Shown piece after piece: positions 45,631-55,200 of a DNA stretch of 64,000 nt. The notes beneath the pieces were generated by a model that did no database searches, was not told the origin of the DNA, and saw only the letters and a list, made by a program, of their open reading frames with translations. The position numbers were made by a program, and so were the translations under genes. Position 1 is the stretch's first letter, and each line of letters starts with the position of its first letter. Source of the stretch: Rhizaria sp. SCN 62-66 (taxonomy: Eukaryota; Rhizaria, unplaced); the NCBI GenBank assembly GCA_001724265.1, contig MEDY01000049.1:1-64000 (forward strand). Reading direction: 5' to 3'.

Positions 45631-46269
45631 TCAGTCGACTTTCTTGCTTCCGCCGGTGCCAGTCTTCTTCACACCAACACTCGCACCCGCACTGCCGCTA
45701 CTCTCCAGCACCTCATTCCTCGACGCGCTACTGCTCTTGGCCTCAACAGCGCCGTCGGTGGACTTAGCAGCCTTGGCAGCCTTGGCCGCCGCGTCGGCCG
45801 CCGCGAGGTCCCGTTCCATCCGCGCCTCACGCGCCTCGATCTCGGCCTTCTCCGCCGCGCTCAGCGGCTTGCTCGCCGCGGCGCCGGCGCCGGCGCCATT
45901 GTTGAACTGCGAGAGGTCAATGGGCGCAAAGGCCTTGCCGATGAAGAAGCGCACGACGGCCTGGCCTAGCTGGTTGGCCACGGCGGTGAAGAGATCGCGA
46001 TCGTAAGAGCCCTAGGAGAACCAGTTGAAAAGCAGCGAGACAAGAAAGCTGCTGCCGTACATGTAGTACACGTCGCGGTCCTTTGACGTAGCGAGCGCGA
46101 CGAGGGAGAGCAGGACCCAGAGCGCGAGCGTGGCGTGCTGGCAGTGTAGGAAGACGCTCCACGCGTAGACCTGGCTGTCGTAGAGCAGCACGGCTGTGAG
46201 GATGAGCGCAAGAATAATGCCGTGGAGGCCCATGCCAAACAAGGCAAAGACAAGGCGGTGGTCGACCAT
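45631..46269 (-). CDS. Small multi-pass membrane protein, possibly AGTRAP-like, with one in-frame TAG
   Basis: ATG is at 46269 and TGA at 45631-45633, giving 212 aa if TAG at codon 86 (46012-46014) is sense. Hydrophobic helices are at about residues 7-28 (FALFGMGLHGIILALIL), 40-60 (LALWVLLSLVALAT), 67-85 (YMYGSSFLVSLLFNWFS) and 92-112 (FTAVANQLGQAVVRFFIG). The pattern YAWxxF, LALWV, KDRD, then a third helix resembles the AT1 receptor-associated protein family, a trafficking membrane protein. That match is from memory of the pattern and is tentative. The C-terminus is a charged Ala/Lys/Ser-rich tail. The fourth helix lies after the TAG, so termination there would remove part of the fold. Confidence 0.65.
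46012..46014 (-). other. In-frame TAG in the small membrane protein
   Basis: The codons read Leu-Leu-Phe-Asn-Trp-Phe-Ser, TAG, Gly-Ser-Tyr-Asp-Arg-Asp-Leu-Phe. The frame continues 126 codons, including a further membrane helix, to a TGA. A 30-base GT-AG segment ending at this TAG (46012-46041) exists, but it encodes part of the third helix. Confidence 0.65.
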
Positions 46270-46676
46270 TCGAGTGGCACGGGTCGCAGGGATACAACTG
46301 CTACGGGCGGCTGACGCGACAACAAGGAGAGTGCGAGAAGAATCAAAAGATCAGTTTGAGGAGGATTCTTGCAAAGTAACACAAGTGTGAGAAATAGAAA
46401 ATATACAAGACATCATAGTAAGTACGATTACAAGGTCTTGCTTGTAGGTACTGATGAAGTCACCCGATGCGAGGTTTAATAATGCGCCAGAGGATAGAGC
46501 AGTTGACTGGTGGTTGCCTTGGTGTTTGAATCGGCGACCTTACCAATCCTAGATATCGGTGGTTCTTCCGTCAGTCCAACTGTGACCCCGGATACAGATG
46601 TTAAACACATCTTATACTACCTTCTCTAAAATTCTTCTTTCTAAATCCATGTTTCTGTTGTAGTATCCTTCTTAGA
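46270..46676. promoter_or_regulatory. Divergent spacer between the membrane protein gene and IFT43
   Basis: The two genes start back to back, so both promoters lie here. A segment around 46475-46545 vaguely resembles a tRNA, but it does not fold with a proper acceptor or T stem and I do not call it. No other feature is supportable. Confidence 0.5.
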
Positions 46677-47894
46677 ATGTTCGACGAGGTAAACGTTGAA
46701 CAGGTCGCCAACTCGGCAGGCCCCGCCATGCCTTCCCGGCCCCGTCGTGTACGTCTCATGATCTCGAGCTTTAACAGCACATTTGCGATTAGCGCTACAC
46801 TTTTTATTCCGATGTTTCTGTCTGCATCACGCACCACTCATGTTCTATTTCTTCTTATTTTCGCATTCGGTAACAGCCGCGCCCCACGGCCGAGACGTCG
46901 GGCTGGGACGACGCGGCCCCCGCTGCCGCGGCCCCGAACGCCGCCGCCGCCACCGCGCCTGCGTCCGCTGGCTACGCTCAACAGCAGCATTAGCAGCAGC
47001 AGCATCAGCCGACTGCGGCCTCTGTGGCTGCTGGTGGCGCCGCAACCTTCGGCCGCCGCGCCGGTGGTGCCAATGCCAATGACGCCTTCAATAAGTACGC
47101 AGTCAAACGTGTTTTTAATCAACGCGATGACTAACATGATTAAAGTACTCCACGATAACGTTTTCTTTGACTGTCTCAACTCTAGTTGTCCTTATCAGCT
47201 GTGAATCGCTTGGCTCCACTCACATCCAACTGCTTCCTTGCCTGTTTCCCATCCTAACGATTCCGCCTTGCGACTCTGTCACTGCTGCTACCGCTGCTGC
47301 TGCTGCTGATGCTGTTGCGATTACAGCTCTGGCGACAGGTTTGGCCAGTCCCGCGGCACCCAGAACCAGCACGACCTCGCCGACGACGATGCCAGCTTCC
47401 GCAACAACAACAACAACAGCGGCGGTGGGATCAACGGCAACAACGATGACGGCGGTATCATGAACATCCCGACGCTCGACGACGCGGACCACGTCCCCGA
47501 GCTGGGTTCCGGCGCGCCTGCGGCGGCCGAGGCGCCCCAGGGCTGGACGGCCTCGGTGCTAACTCTCGCCGACCTCGACGGAAGCGGCGGCGGCGGCCTC
47601 GCGTCCAGTCACAGCGCCGGCGCCGGGGTGGGCGCGGGCGGGCCCGGCGGCGGCGCCCCGCTGACGGCGCGCGGCGGCATGGCGGGTGGGCTGGCGGCGC
47701 TGCCCACGGTCACCCCCGAGGGCGTCGACCTGTCGCTGCTCAAGGACGCGCTCCTGGCGCCCAGTCTCGTCGCCGAGGGCGAAGAGCGCTGGGGCTTCGA
47801 CGCCGTGCTGGGACAGGTCATGCTGCGGCTCGGCGGGGATGGCGCGGACGCCGCAGAGGAGGCCGCGGCGGGCAGTGGCAAGGCGCGCCGGTGA
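46677..47894 (+). CDS. IFT43: Intraflagellar transport protein 43 homologue, with one in-frame TAG in a Gln tract
   Basis: There are three exons: 46677-46748, 46877-47094 and 47339-47894 (or from 47327). Intron 1 starts GTACGT and ends ACAG. Intron 2 starts GTACGC and ends ACAG. The protein is about 281-285 aa, stop TGA. The N-terminal half contains SGWDD, like the GGWAD-type motif of IFT43, then an Ala-rich and Gln-rich stretch. The conserved C-terminal part reads IMNIPTLDDADHVPEL (family IPxIPDLEE), then EGVDLSLLKDALLAP and EERWGFDAVLGQVM (family IDLKLLTKVLxPE and WxWDxLFTEV). IFT43 is a subunit of IFT-A, which drives retrograde transport in cilia. The exon 2 tract reads AQQQH, TAG (codon 63), QQQHQPT, so TAG sits where Gln is expected. 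Confidence 0.82.
46749..46876 (+). other. IFT43 intron 1
   Basis: This phase 0 intron runs from GTACGT to AACAG and is rich in T. The in-frame TAA just before exon 2 lies inside it, so it must be removed to link the start codon to the SGWDD exon. The first exon is short (24 codons) and less certain than the others. Confidence 0.65.
46991..46993 (+). other. In-frame TAG inside a Gln/His tract of IFT43
   Basis: Codons run CAA CAG CAG CAT TAG CAG CAG CAG CAT CAG. The pattern Gln-Gln-Gln-His repeats on both sides, and TAG differs from CAG by one base. No in-frame intron can remove it. This is the best local evidence that UAG is read as glutamine. Confidence 0.85.
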
Positions 47895-48383
47895 TGATCA
47901 CACTTGCTCTTTGAGATACCAGAAACACATTTTGTGGAATACGGCCAGGTTACTGATCCGATATCAACATGATATTATGATATGATACATAAATACACTC
48001 AACTCGCATTATACGTTGAATTAAATAATGCAAGTCACTATTCGGGTGATATATGCTTCCTTTCGACTCTTGTTCGAGACTTACAGCGCTGACCTCGCTT
48101 GCCAAGTGGTTGTGGTGGCTGACCGAGGGTAGGTCCGAGTGAAGGTCCGAGTATGCTATCGGCAATGCTTAAGCATGCGTCTATCAGTCGTTGATGACAC
48201 GCAGCACCACGCTAAAAAGTTGTAATACGTCCGCGACCACTTATTCCCTTTATTATATTCTTTGATTCAACGTCTATACTCACTTATGCTCTTTGCCGTG
48301 CGCGACCTCTTGACTCCACAGCTTTCGCCTCCTCCCCACTCTTTGGCTTCCACCCGCGCACCCCCGCCACACTCAATAGCATC
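47895..48383. other. Spacer upstream of GPN3
   Basis: This AT-rich intergenic segment contains a short direct repeat of AGGTCCGAGT at about 48130-48155. The pyrimidine-rich stretch just before 48384 is probably the GPN3 promoter and leader. No gene is seen. Confidence 0.55.
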
Positions 48384-49852
48384 ATGGGCAAGTTCGCCCA
48401 ACTCGTTGTCGGTCCCGCCGGCGCTGGCAAGGTTCGTTACCTCCCTAAACATTGCTTATCCAATGATATCTCACTCTCCTCGTAAACGTTCTCTATCGTT
48501 CTCGCCGTGGCTCACTTCTTACATACACTCTCTCGTTTCCTTATTTGATTCCCTCTTTCCCTCGGCCCACCGCTCCGCAGTCGACCTACTGCAAAGCCCT
48601 CGCGACGCACTTCGAGGCGATCCACCGCCCCGCGCACATCGTGAACCTGGACCCCGCGGCCGAGGCGTTCGACTACCCCGTCTCGGTGGACATCCGGGAC
48701 ATGATCCAACTCGACGACGTCATGGACGAGCTCGGCCTGGGCCCCAACGGTGGGCTCATTTACTGCATGGAGTACATGGTCAAGAACTTCAGCTGGTTTG
48801 AGGACCAGATCGACGACTACAGCGACGACTACCTCGTCATCGACTGCCCTGGGCAGATCGAACTCTACACGCACCTGCCTGTGATGCGCACCTTCGTCTC
48901 CAACCTCAAGCGCATGGGCTACCAGATGTGCGCTGTGTACCTCATGGACTCCTTTCTTATTACCGACCCCACGCGGTACGTTGCAGTCTCCGCACCGCTG
49001 AAAACTGAACGCATTTGCTGAACTGAACGCGCTTTGTCTTCTTTATGCCAATCATGTAGGACTTTTGCATTGAACAAGTTTTTGAATTGTCGCTATTGCA
49101 TTTGCTCGCCGCTAATCTCACCCTTGTTTCTTTTGTTTTTCTGCTTTGTGTCTGCCTTGCTTTTGCATGGCTTCTGCTTCATTTGCTTCTCCCTGCGTAG
49201 CTTCCTGTCGGGCTCGATGATGTGCATGTCTGTGATGGCTCAGCTCGAGCTGCCGCACGTGTCAATCCTGTCCAAGTGCGACCTGCTGCCCGACAAGTCC
49301 GCGCTCGACAACGTGCTGGAGCCAGACACGCACAGTCTGCTCCAGTCACTCAACTGTATGTCGCATAGTGCACTCGCACTCACATCGCACTCGAACAAAC
49401 ACCATTATACTGCTGTAACACTGCCACACTTTATATGTCGACGTAGATGTTGTGATATGGTCTGGAAACATATTGCACACAATAGATGCGCCAGATAATA
49501 TATTCTCATTGGACTTGCTTTGTATTATTGTATCCATGTAAACATAACCCATATTCACTGTTCTCACCTACCACCTGTCCACTTGCTGCTTTTCTTTATG
49601 TTGTTTCTGCACTTCTCGTGTTTAGCCGAGTCCCACGCGGCGATGCGCCCGCTGAACTCGGCGATCGCGGAGCTGGTGGAGGAGTACTCGATGGTGGCTT
49701 TCACGCCCCTCGATGTGACTGACGAGGACAGCGTCGAGAAGGTCCTCAGCATCGTCGACACGGCGATGCAGTACGGCGAGGACACCGAGCCCCGCGACCT
49801 GCTGCCCGAGGAGGGCGGTATGGACGCGCTCGACGGAGGGGACAACTTCTGA
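48384..49852 (+). CDS. GPN3: GPN-loop GTPase 3 (RNA polymerase II assembly and import factor)
   Basis: There are four exons: 48384-48431, 48581-48975, 49201-49355 and 49626-49852. All introns are GT-AG and frame-preserving. The protein is 274 aa (animal GPN3 is about 284), stop TGA. It starts MGKFAQLVVGPAGAGKSTYC, the Walker A, with intron 1 cutting exactly after the P-loop Lys16. Next come VNLDPAAEAFDYPVSVDIRD, the defining Gly-Pro-Asn at residues 70-72 (LGLGPNGGLIYCMEYM), DCPGQIELYTHLPVM, FLSGSMMCMSVMAQLELP, SKCDLL (guanine specificity) and a C-terminal EEYSMVAFTPLDVTDEDS. GPN3 forms dimers with GPN1 and helps assemble and import RNA polymerase II. Every expected motif is present, and it contains no in-frame TAG. 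Confidence 0.96.
48432..48580 (+). other. GPN3 intron 1
   Basis: This intron (GTTCGT to CCGCAG, 149 bases, phase 0) splits the P-loop between Gly-Lys and Ser-Thr. It is rich in T and C. Confidence 0.93.
48976..49200 (+). other. GPN3 intron 2
   Basis: This intron (GTACGT to GCGTAG, 225 bases) joins an Arg codon (CG plus C) before FLSGSMM. It is strongly pyrimidine-rich towards the 3' end. Confidence 0.92.
49356..49625 (+). other. GPN3 intron 3
   Basis: This intron (GTATGT to GTTTAG, 270 bases) joins a Ser codon (T plus CC) between SLN and ESHAAMRPLN. Confidence 0.92.
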
Positions 49853-50454
49853 GTTTGTCTCGTTTGTGAGAGAGAGGCTGTCAGGCGAGTTCAGTGAGCT
49901 GGTGAGCGATGCATCATAAGAAGAACTGTCACTCTTGTGTCTGGCCAGGTAACGTGTATCTTGCGCTACTATGCATGGAAGATGCAATTATAGATATGTT
50001 TTATAATACAGACAACTAATATATACTCTCCATTGGAAAGCCTTTTCAACACAAGGAACAAACAGAATAACCGTTGACCGCGACACTATTATTATTGACA
50101 GCTAACCAGTGGTACGTCCTACTCCCCTCCAAAGCGACGTGCCGTGAGGCGACGAACTTTGATCCAGATATTGACGATAGTGCGATCGTCCAAGTGAACT
50201 GCTGTCAAATTGGCACAATCCTTTATTTGCTTCATATATGATTTGTAACTTTAAATGTGCATGATCGCTGTTTATTGTTCTCGGTTGCGTGTCTTTATCT
50301 GGTGGATCCAAGGTTGATTTGCTCGCCCTCAAACCCTATTTTCGTGGTCGATCCCACTCTCCAGTTGAAACTCACTACATCATTCTCTTGTTGTTTTACG
50401 CACATTGCCTTGTATCATTTGCCCCCATAGCACTTTGCAGCTTTCTTGAGCCTC
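49853..50454. other. Spacer between GPN3 and the type I membrane protein gene
   Basis: This is a 602-base AT-rich spacer. Small ORFs in it have no support. The T/C-rich stretch before 50455 is likely promoter and leader. Confidence 0.6.
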
Positions 50455-51795
50455 ATGAAGCTGTCCCTGCGCTACCTCGCACTGTGCACACTCCTGGCTC
50501 TCGCAGTCGCCGTGTCCTCCTTGCCGACCTTCTCCCAGGCCGCGACCATCGCTGCCCCTGAGATTGAGGACCTCACCACCTATGTTACCGGAGCCCTGGC
50601 CATCGACCCCGTTGCTGCCACGGCCGGCGACGACGAGGACAAGCTCGTCATCGACGCAGTCTTCCCGCACGTTCTCTACGTCGACACCCTGACGACGTAC
50701 ACACACTTCCGCTTCAAGTTCTCCCACACCGGCTCCGCCGCCGCCGCGTACAACGCATCGACCGTCACCGCGGTCCGCTTCAACTCGCACGACGCCGAGA
50801 TCGTCGCGCGCGTGCCTACCCTCGTCGTCAAGTTCCCCGTCTCGGCCGCCATGGCCGAGGAGGAGGCGTCCTTCTCTGCCACAGTCTACACCGGCGCCGA
50901 CAAGGACACCGTGCTCGCCACCCTCGCCGCGGCCGTCGTCATCTCGCCCGCCAAGGACGCCGCCGCGCTGCCCCCGCACGCCGTCTCGACCTCGGATGTC
51001 TTTTTCGTCGCCAAGGAGGCCCAGCCGATCATCAGCGTCAGCTTCCTGACCCTGGACGAGACCGCGTCTGCTGCGCGCCTTGACGGCCGTGCCTGGCAAG
51101 ACGTCGCCATCTCCCGCCACAAGGTCTCAGGCGTCACCACCTTCACCATCACGCTCGCGGGCCTCTGCACCGCGCAGACGTGCGACGGCGAGCTGATCCG
51201 CGCCGAGCTGTCGTTCAACGGCGGCGCCAACAAGTTCCTCTACTACTGGCAGCTGGCGACCGTGGGCGAGGTCACCGGCATCTTCCCCGCGCGCCTGCCG
51301 CTCGCCGACGCCGCGGGCAAGCCCTGCGTGCCGTACACCGTCTCCCTCGCCGAGCCCTCGCGCTTCGTGCCCCTGTCGCTCTTCGTGCTGCCCGCAACGG
51401 CCAGCGGCGCCAAGGGAACCACGCAGCGTACGGACTCGGCCCCCGCCGCGGGCGCGGTCGCCAAGGTCGAGACCGGCTGCGTGCGCTGCCCCGAGTGCAG
51501 CCGCGGCAAGCAGCGCTTCGTCATCGGCGCCGCCTACGGCGACCACGCCGGCAGCGTCGTCCCGGACGGCGGGCTCGTGACGCTCGTCGTCACGGACAAG
51601 AACGACAACGACGGGTCCGGCGGCTCTGGCGGCGGCGGGCTCTCCGACGGCGTCATCGCAGCGATCATCATTGCCGTGCTGGTCGGGCTGGTCGTCGCGG
51701 TCGTGCTGATCAAGCACAAGGTCGGCCAGTGCCAGCGCCGCCGCAGGCAGCGCGAGCTCCTCCACGAGGGCTCGCTCTACGGCAACCTCGCGTAA
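50455..51795 (+). CDS. Type I membrane glycoprotein-like protein, unknown family
   Basis: This single-exon gene encodes 446 aa from ATG 50455 to TAA. I chose the ATG over an in-frame TTG nine bases upstream. Residues 1 to about 30 (MKLSLRYLALCTLLALAVAV) form a clear signal peptide. The ectodomain is beta-strand-like with few cysteines. It has one Asn-Ala-Ser glycosylation site early on and two short Cys segments (LCTAQTCDG; CVRCPECSRG). A Gly/Asp-rich linker precedes one transmembrane helix at about 400-419 (VIAAIIIAVLVGLVVAVVLI). The cytoplasmic tail is 27 residues, with a basic RRRRQR stop-transfer cluster and a terminal YGNL that fits the YxxPhi endocytic sorting signal. I recognise no family. 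A surface receptor or adhesion role is only a guess from topology. Confidence 0.85.
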   Translation: MKLSLRYLALCTLLALAVAVSSLPTFSQAATIAAPEIEDLTTYVTGALAIDPVAATAGDDEDKLVIDAVFPHVLYVDTLTTYTHFRFKFSHTGSAAAAYNASTVTAVRFNSHDAEIVARVPTLVVKFPVSAAMAEEEASFSATVYTGADKDTVLATLAAAVVISPAKDAAALPPHAVSTSDVFFVAKEAQPIISVSFLTLDETASAARLDGRAWQDVAISRHKVSGVTTFTITLAGLCTAQTCDGELIRAELSFNGGANKFLYYWQLATVGEVTGIFPARLPLADAAGKPCVPYTVSLAEPSRFVPLSLFVLPATASGAKGTTQRTDSAPAAGAVAKVETGCVRCPECSRGKQRFVIGAAYGDHAGSVVPDGGLVTLVVTDKNDNDGSGGSGGGGLSDGVIAAIIIAVLVGLVVAVVLIKHKVGQCQRRRRQRELLHEGSLYGNLA

Positions 51796-52231
51796 AGAAC
51801 GGACATTGTCAAGAGCAAGCTGACTGTCGAGTGGTGGTGTTTCTATTTAGACGAATACATAGCATATATATTTGTATTTCTAATGTCATATTTGAATGAT
51901 GACGCTTTGTATGTTTGTTAAGAGGGTGATATAAGTCGCTTTTATGATTTGTTCAAGTGTCACGTTGGAGGTTCTTTCGCTTGCGAGGAGGCGCCAACTT
52001 CGCGCGGCAGCATTTGACTTGTATATCTCTGGACAATGTCCGTTAAACGAACTTCAAGTAATCATTCACATATTAAATTCTACATGTGTGTACGCTTCGT
52101 TAATAATATTCTTCATCAGATTCTGTATCCCACTAAATCCGCATCTCTCTGTCACCCTCCATTCTCCTAGTCTTCGCGAGCCCGATCTATCTCCCGAGGC
52201 GTCTTACGCCCGCGTTTCAACACACTAACAT
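51796..52231. other. Spacer upstream of the giant pseudophosphatase gene
   Basis: This AT-rich intergenic region ends in a C/T-rich stretch. An in-frame TAA lies two codons before the ATG at 52232, fixing that start. No other feature is seen. Confidence 0.6.
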
Positions 52232-55200
52232 ATGTCATCTCGCGAACCCATGAATAATGGGTCTTCACCGCCACATGGCCCAGAACCCCCGCCGCAGACC
52301 CCACTTCGGCCCTCTGGAGCCACGCTGCAGCAGTCGTCGTCCTCCGCCTCAGCTGCTCATGCGACCGCCGGCCCCACAGCCTCTGCTGCTGCCTCAGAGT
52401 CAGCATTCGCGACGCCAACCCAGCGACATCAAGCATCAAACTCCGCACACACATCCCCCGAGTCGCTAGCGCTGTCAGACTTGTCTATCTCGTCCTCCGC
52501 CCTCGCGTTCTCCCCTGCACAAACGCCTGCAGCCGTCTCAGTCCAACAACAGCAACAACAGCAACAACAGCTTCATTCTCATCAACAACAGCGCGTTGGG
52601 ATTACCCAGCCAGGGCTTATGACTTTGCCTTTGATCGCCCCCGCCAGAAACAGCGCGACCTATCCTACATCAACAGCTTCCGTCTTGCCGACCGCACCTG
52701 CAGCCACGATTGCTGCATCTGCTGCAACGAATGCACCTGGTGCACGCACCAGCGGTACTCTTGGTGTCGGTGACGCTGGCACTGATAAATTGTTGTTTTC
52801 GCGCTCGCGGACGCGGCCGGTCTCCGCCACAACTCCAACTCACGGCTTTTCAGCGAATCACACAGGGGGCTTGAGCGTGGCTCACACCGCAAGTGCTGGT
52901 GGTAGTGCTGGTTCTGGCTCTACAACCAGTGCTGTTGATGCAGCGAGCGCAGTTGGACCTGCACGCTTGCCGGCACTTGCCGTATCCGCTCCGCACCCCC
53001 AGTCCCAAGCACGGTCTTTGTCTTTCTCACAGTCGAGGTCGCAGCCGCCTCAGTCTATTGATAGCGGGACTTTCAGCAGCGGCAGCAGCCCCGCCGCGAG
53101 CCTCGGTCACGCGATGTCCACGAGCGGCCGGACTGACCCCAACGCGACTCCACGCGTTGCCGCTGCCGCTAACGCCGTAGCATCTGCTTCTGCCGTCCGT
53201 GATGCGGGCGCTACCGGTGAGATCGGCGGTGACGGAGACAACGCGACGTCGCTCAGTCTCACCCGCACTCGCACTCGCCCGCCGACTGCTGCTGCCGCCG
53301 CTGCTGTTCACGGTCACTCAACTGCTGCGAGCAGTCAACCTCGAGCAGGTGCGCCTGCGACTGTCACAGCGGTTGAGCCGACCAGCGGTGCTGATCAGGC
53401 GGGTTTCATGGTCACGCCGATTGACTACCACGGCCTCAACCGAGGCGCCGCGAGCAGTCCGCGAAACAACACGACTCCTCACAGCAACAGTGTTAGTAGC
53501 CAGAGCGTTAATGCTGTAAATGCTATCTCACCGGTAGCAGCAGCGGCTCGCCGGCTCCCGACCCTACCGCCACTCTCCGCAACGCCAGTGCCAGTGCAGA
53601 CAGCAGCGTTACCAGCAGCTAATACTGCGCTTGATGCTGGCTGCATCGCCAGCCCAAGCCCGAGCGCGAGTGCGAACGCCGCTGCGACGGCGGCGACCGG
53701 GGCTCTGGGCCTCCCTATTACGCGGGCGTTTGCCCCCGCGCCGCTGGCGCTGCCCGCCACTCCGTCACTGCCGACACTGGCGACGGGCAACAGCAACAGC
53801 AGCGCTGCGGGCGACGCTGGCGCTGCAGACGCGGACGCCAGCGCCAGCAGCGGCGTCAGCGTGGAAAGCTTCACGCTCACGCCTCTCGCTATCGCGACCA
53901 GACACGCGAATACGGCTATGAACGCGAATACTAACACAAACACTGCAGCAGCACCTGCCAGTGCAACTGCGGCTTCGGGAGCTACGACAGCCAGGGCGCC
54001 CGGCGCTGATTCTGGCACTAATGCGGCGGGCGATGCGATCGTCGTCGGGGCCCGCCACAGGCCCACCGGAGCGTCCCACATCGCAGTCACCGCGGGCGCG
54101 CCGGAAGACAACACAAGCTCCCGTTTCCCCTTCAATACACACACGTCGCAAGCTGAGGCAGAGGAGGGGGAAGACGGCGCTGATCTCGCGAGGGCCCGCG
54201 GTGCCGCGACTGGCGGGACACAGAGGCTCCGTCTGACTCTCAACGCTGGCACGGGGCCTATCGGCGCCGACTCGCATTTCACGCCACAAACAGCTGCAGC
54301 AACGACAACGGTGGCTAACGCTTGGACGATGACCGGCACTGGCCAAGCGCGTACTGGTGACGCGGAGCACACTGACCGCCTGCAACGGGCACAGTCGCAG
54401 TCGCCACCGCCTCGCGCCTTCCGCTCCCAGTCACCGGCTGCCGTCTCACCGGCTGCCGTAACCCAACGCACACAGTCACCGCAAAACGGACGCTCGCAAT
54501 CCCCAATGCACACTGTGCGCTTACTGTCACCTGTTGCTGGCCACACTTCACGCTCGCAGTCGCCTGTTATCGCTGCGCGCTCGCCGTCGCCAGCGGTGGG
54601 CGTGGTGCGCTCGCGGTCGCCGCCCGTGAGGCCGCCGCGCCCGTCAGTAGCAGCGGCTGTTGCTCGGACGACACGCGCGACATCGCCCACAACGACCGCT
54701 GCTAGACCCGCAGCTCATGCTGCTGTGGGTTGCAGCGACAACGATGGTGCCGGCGACGATGACGGTGTCAACGGCAGCGACAAGACGGCTCAGTCCGACG
54801 GCGTGACCGCTCAAGGCGGTTTGACGCAGGGCGAAGACGCCCGTCCGTCGCCGTGGCTGCGGTCCGATAGCCCTGAAACTGGCGTTTACGACTACACATT
54901 AGCGTATCTGCGTCAGTCCGACGCGGCGGCAACGCCGACTGCAACTGCGGCGCTGGCAGCGGCACCGCAAACCGCAGGACTGCCGCTTCTGCCGCCGGCT
55001 GCGGTCAACAGCATTGCGACTGGGGCATCGTATGGCAGCAGTAGCAGTCTCAGTCTGAGTACAACGAACAGTAACCCAGCGCTGAGCGGGAGCAGTAGTT
55101 TGATTCCCGTCGCGAGTCTAGCGAACGCTGTCGACTCTGGTGCCGCTGCGAGCCCCGCCGTCGTGCCGTTGTCTTTCCTCACGACCCCGGCAACGACGCC

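Noticed and set aside
46012-46041. Possible 30-base GT-AG intron removing the TAG of the small membrane protein
   Set aside because: It would delete most of a predicted membrane helix. The same length as the case above is a curious coincidence but not enough to prefer it.
46475-46545. tRNA-like segment with an A-box-like stretch and a TTTGAATC loop
   Set aside because: The acceptor, D and T stems do not pair acceptably. It cannot be offered as the predicted tRNA for UAG.
48060-48090. GTTCGAGAC resembling a tRNA B box
   Set aside because: No matching A box or cloverleaf is found upstream.
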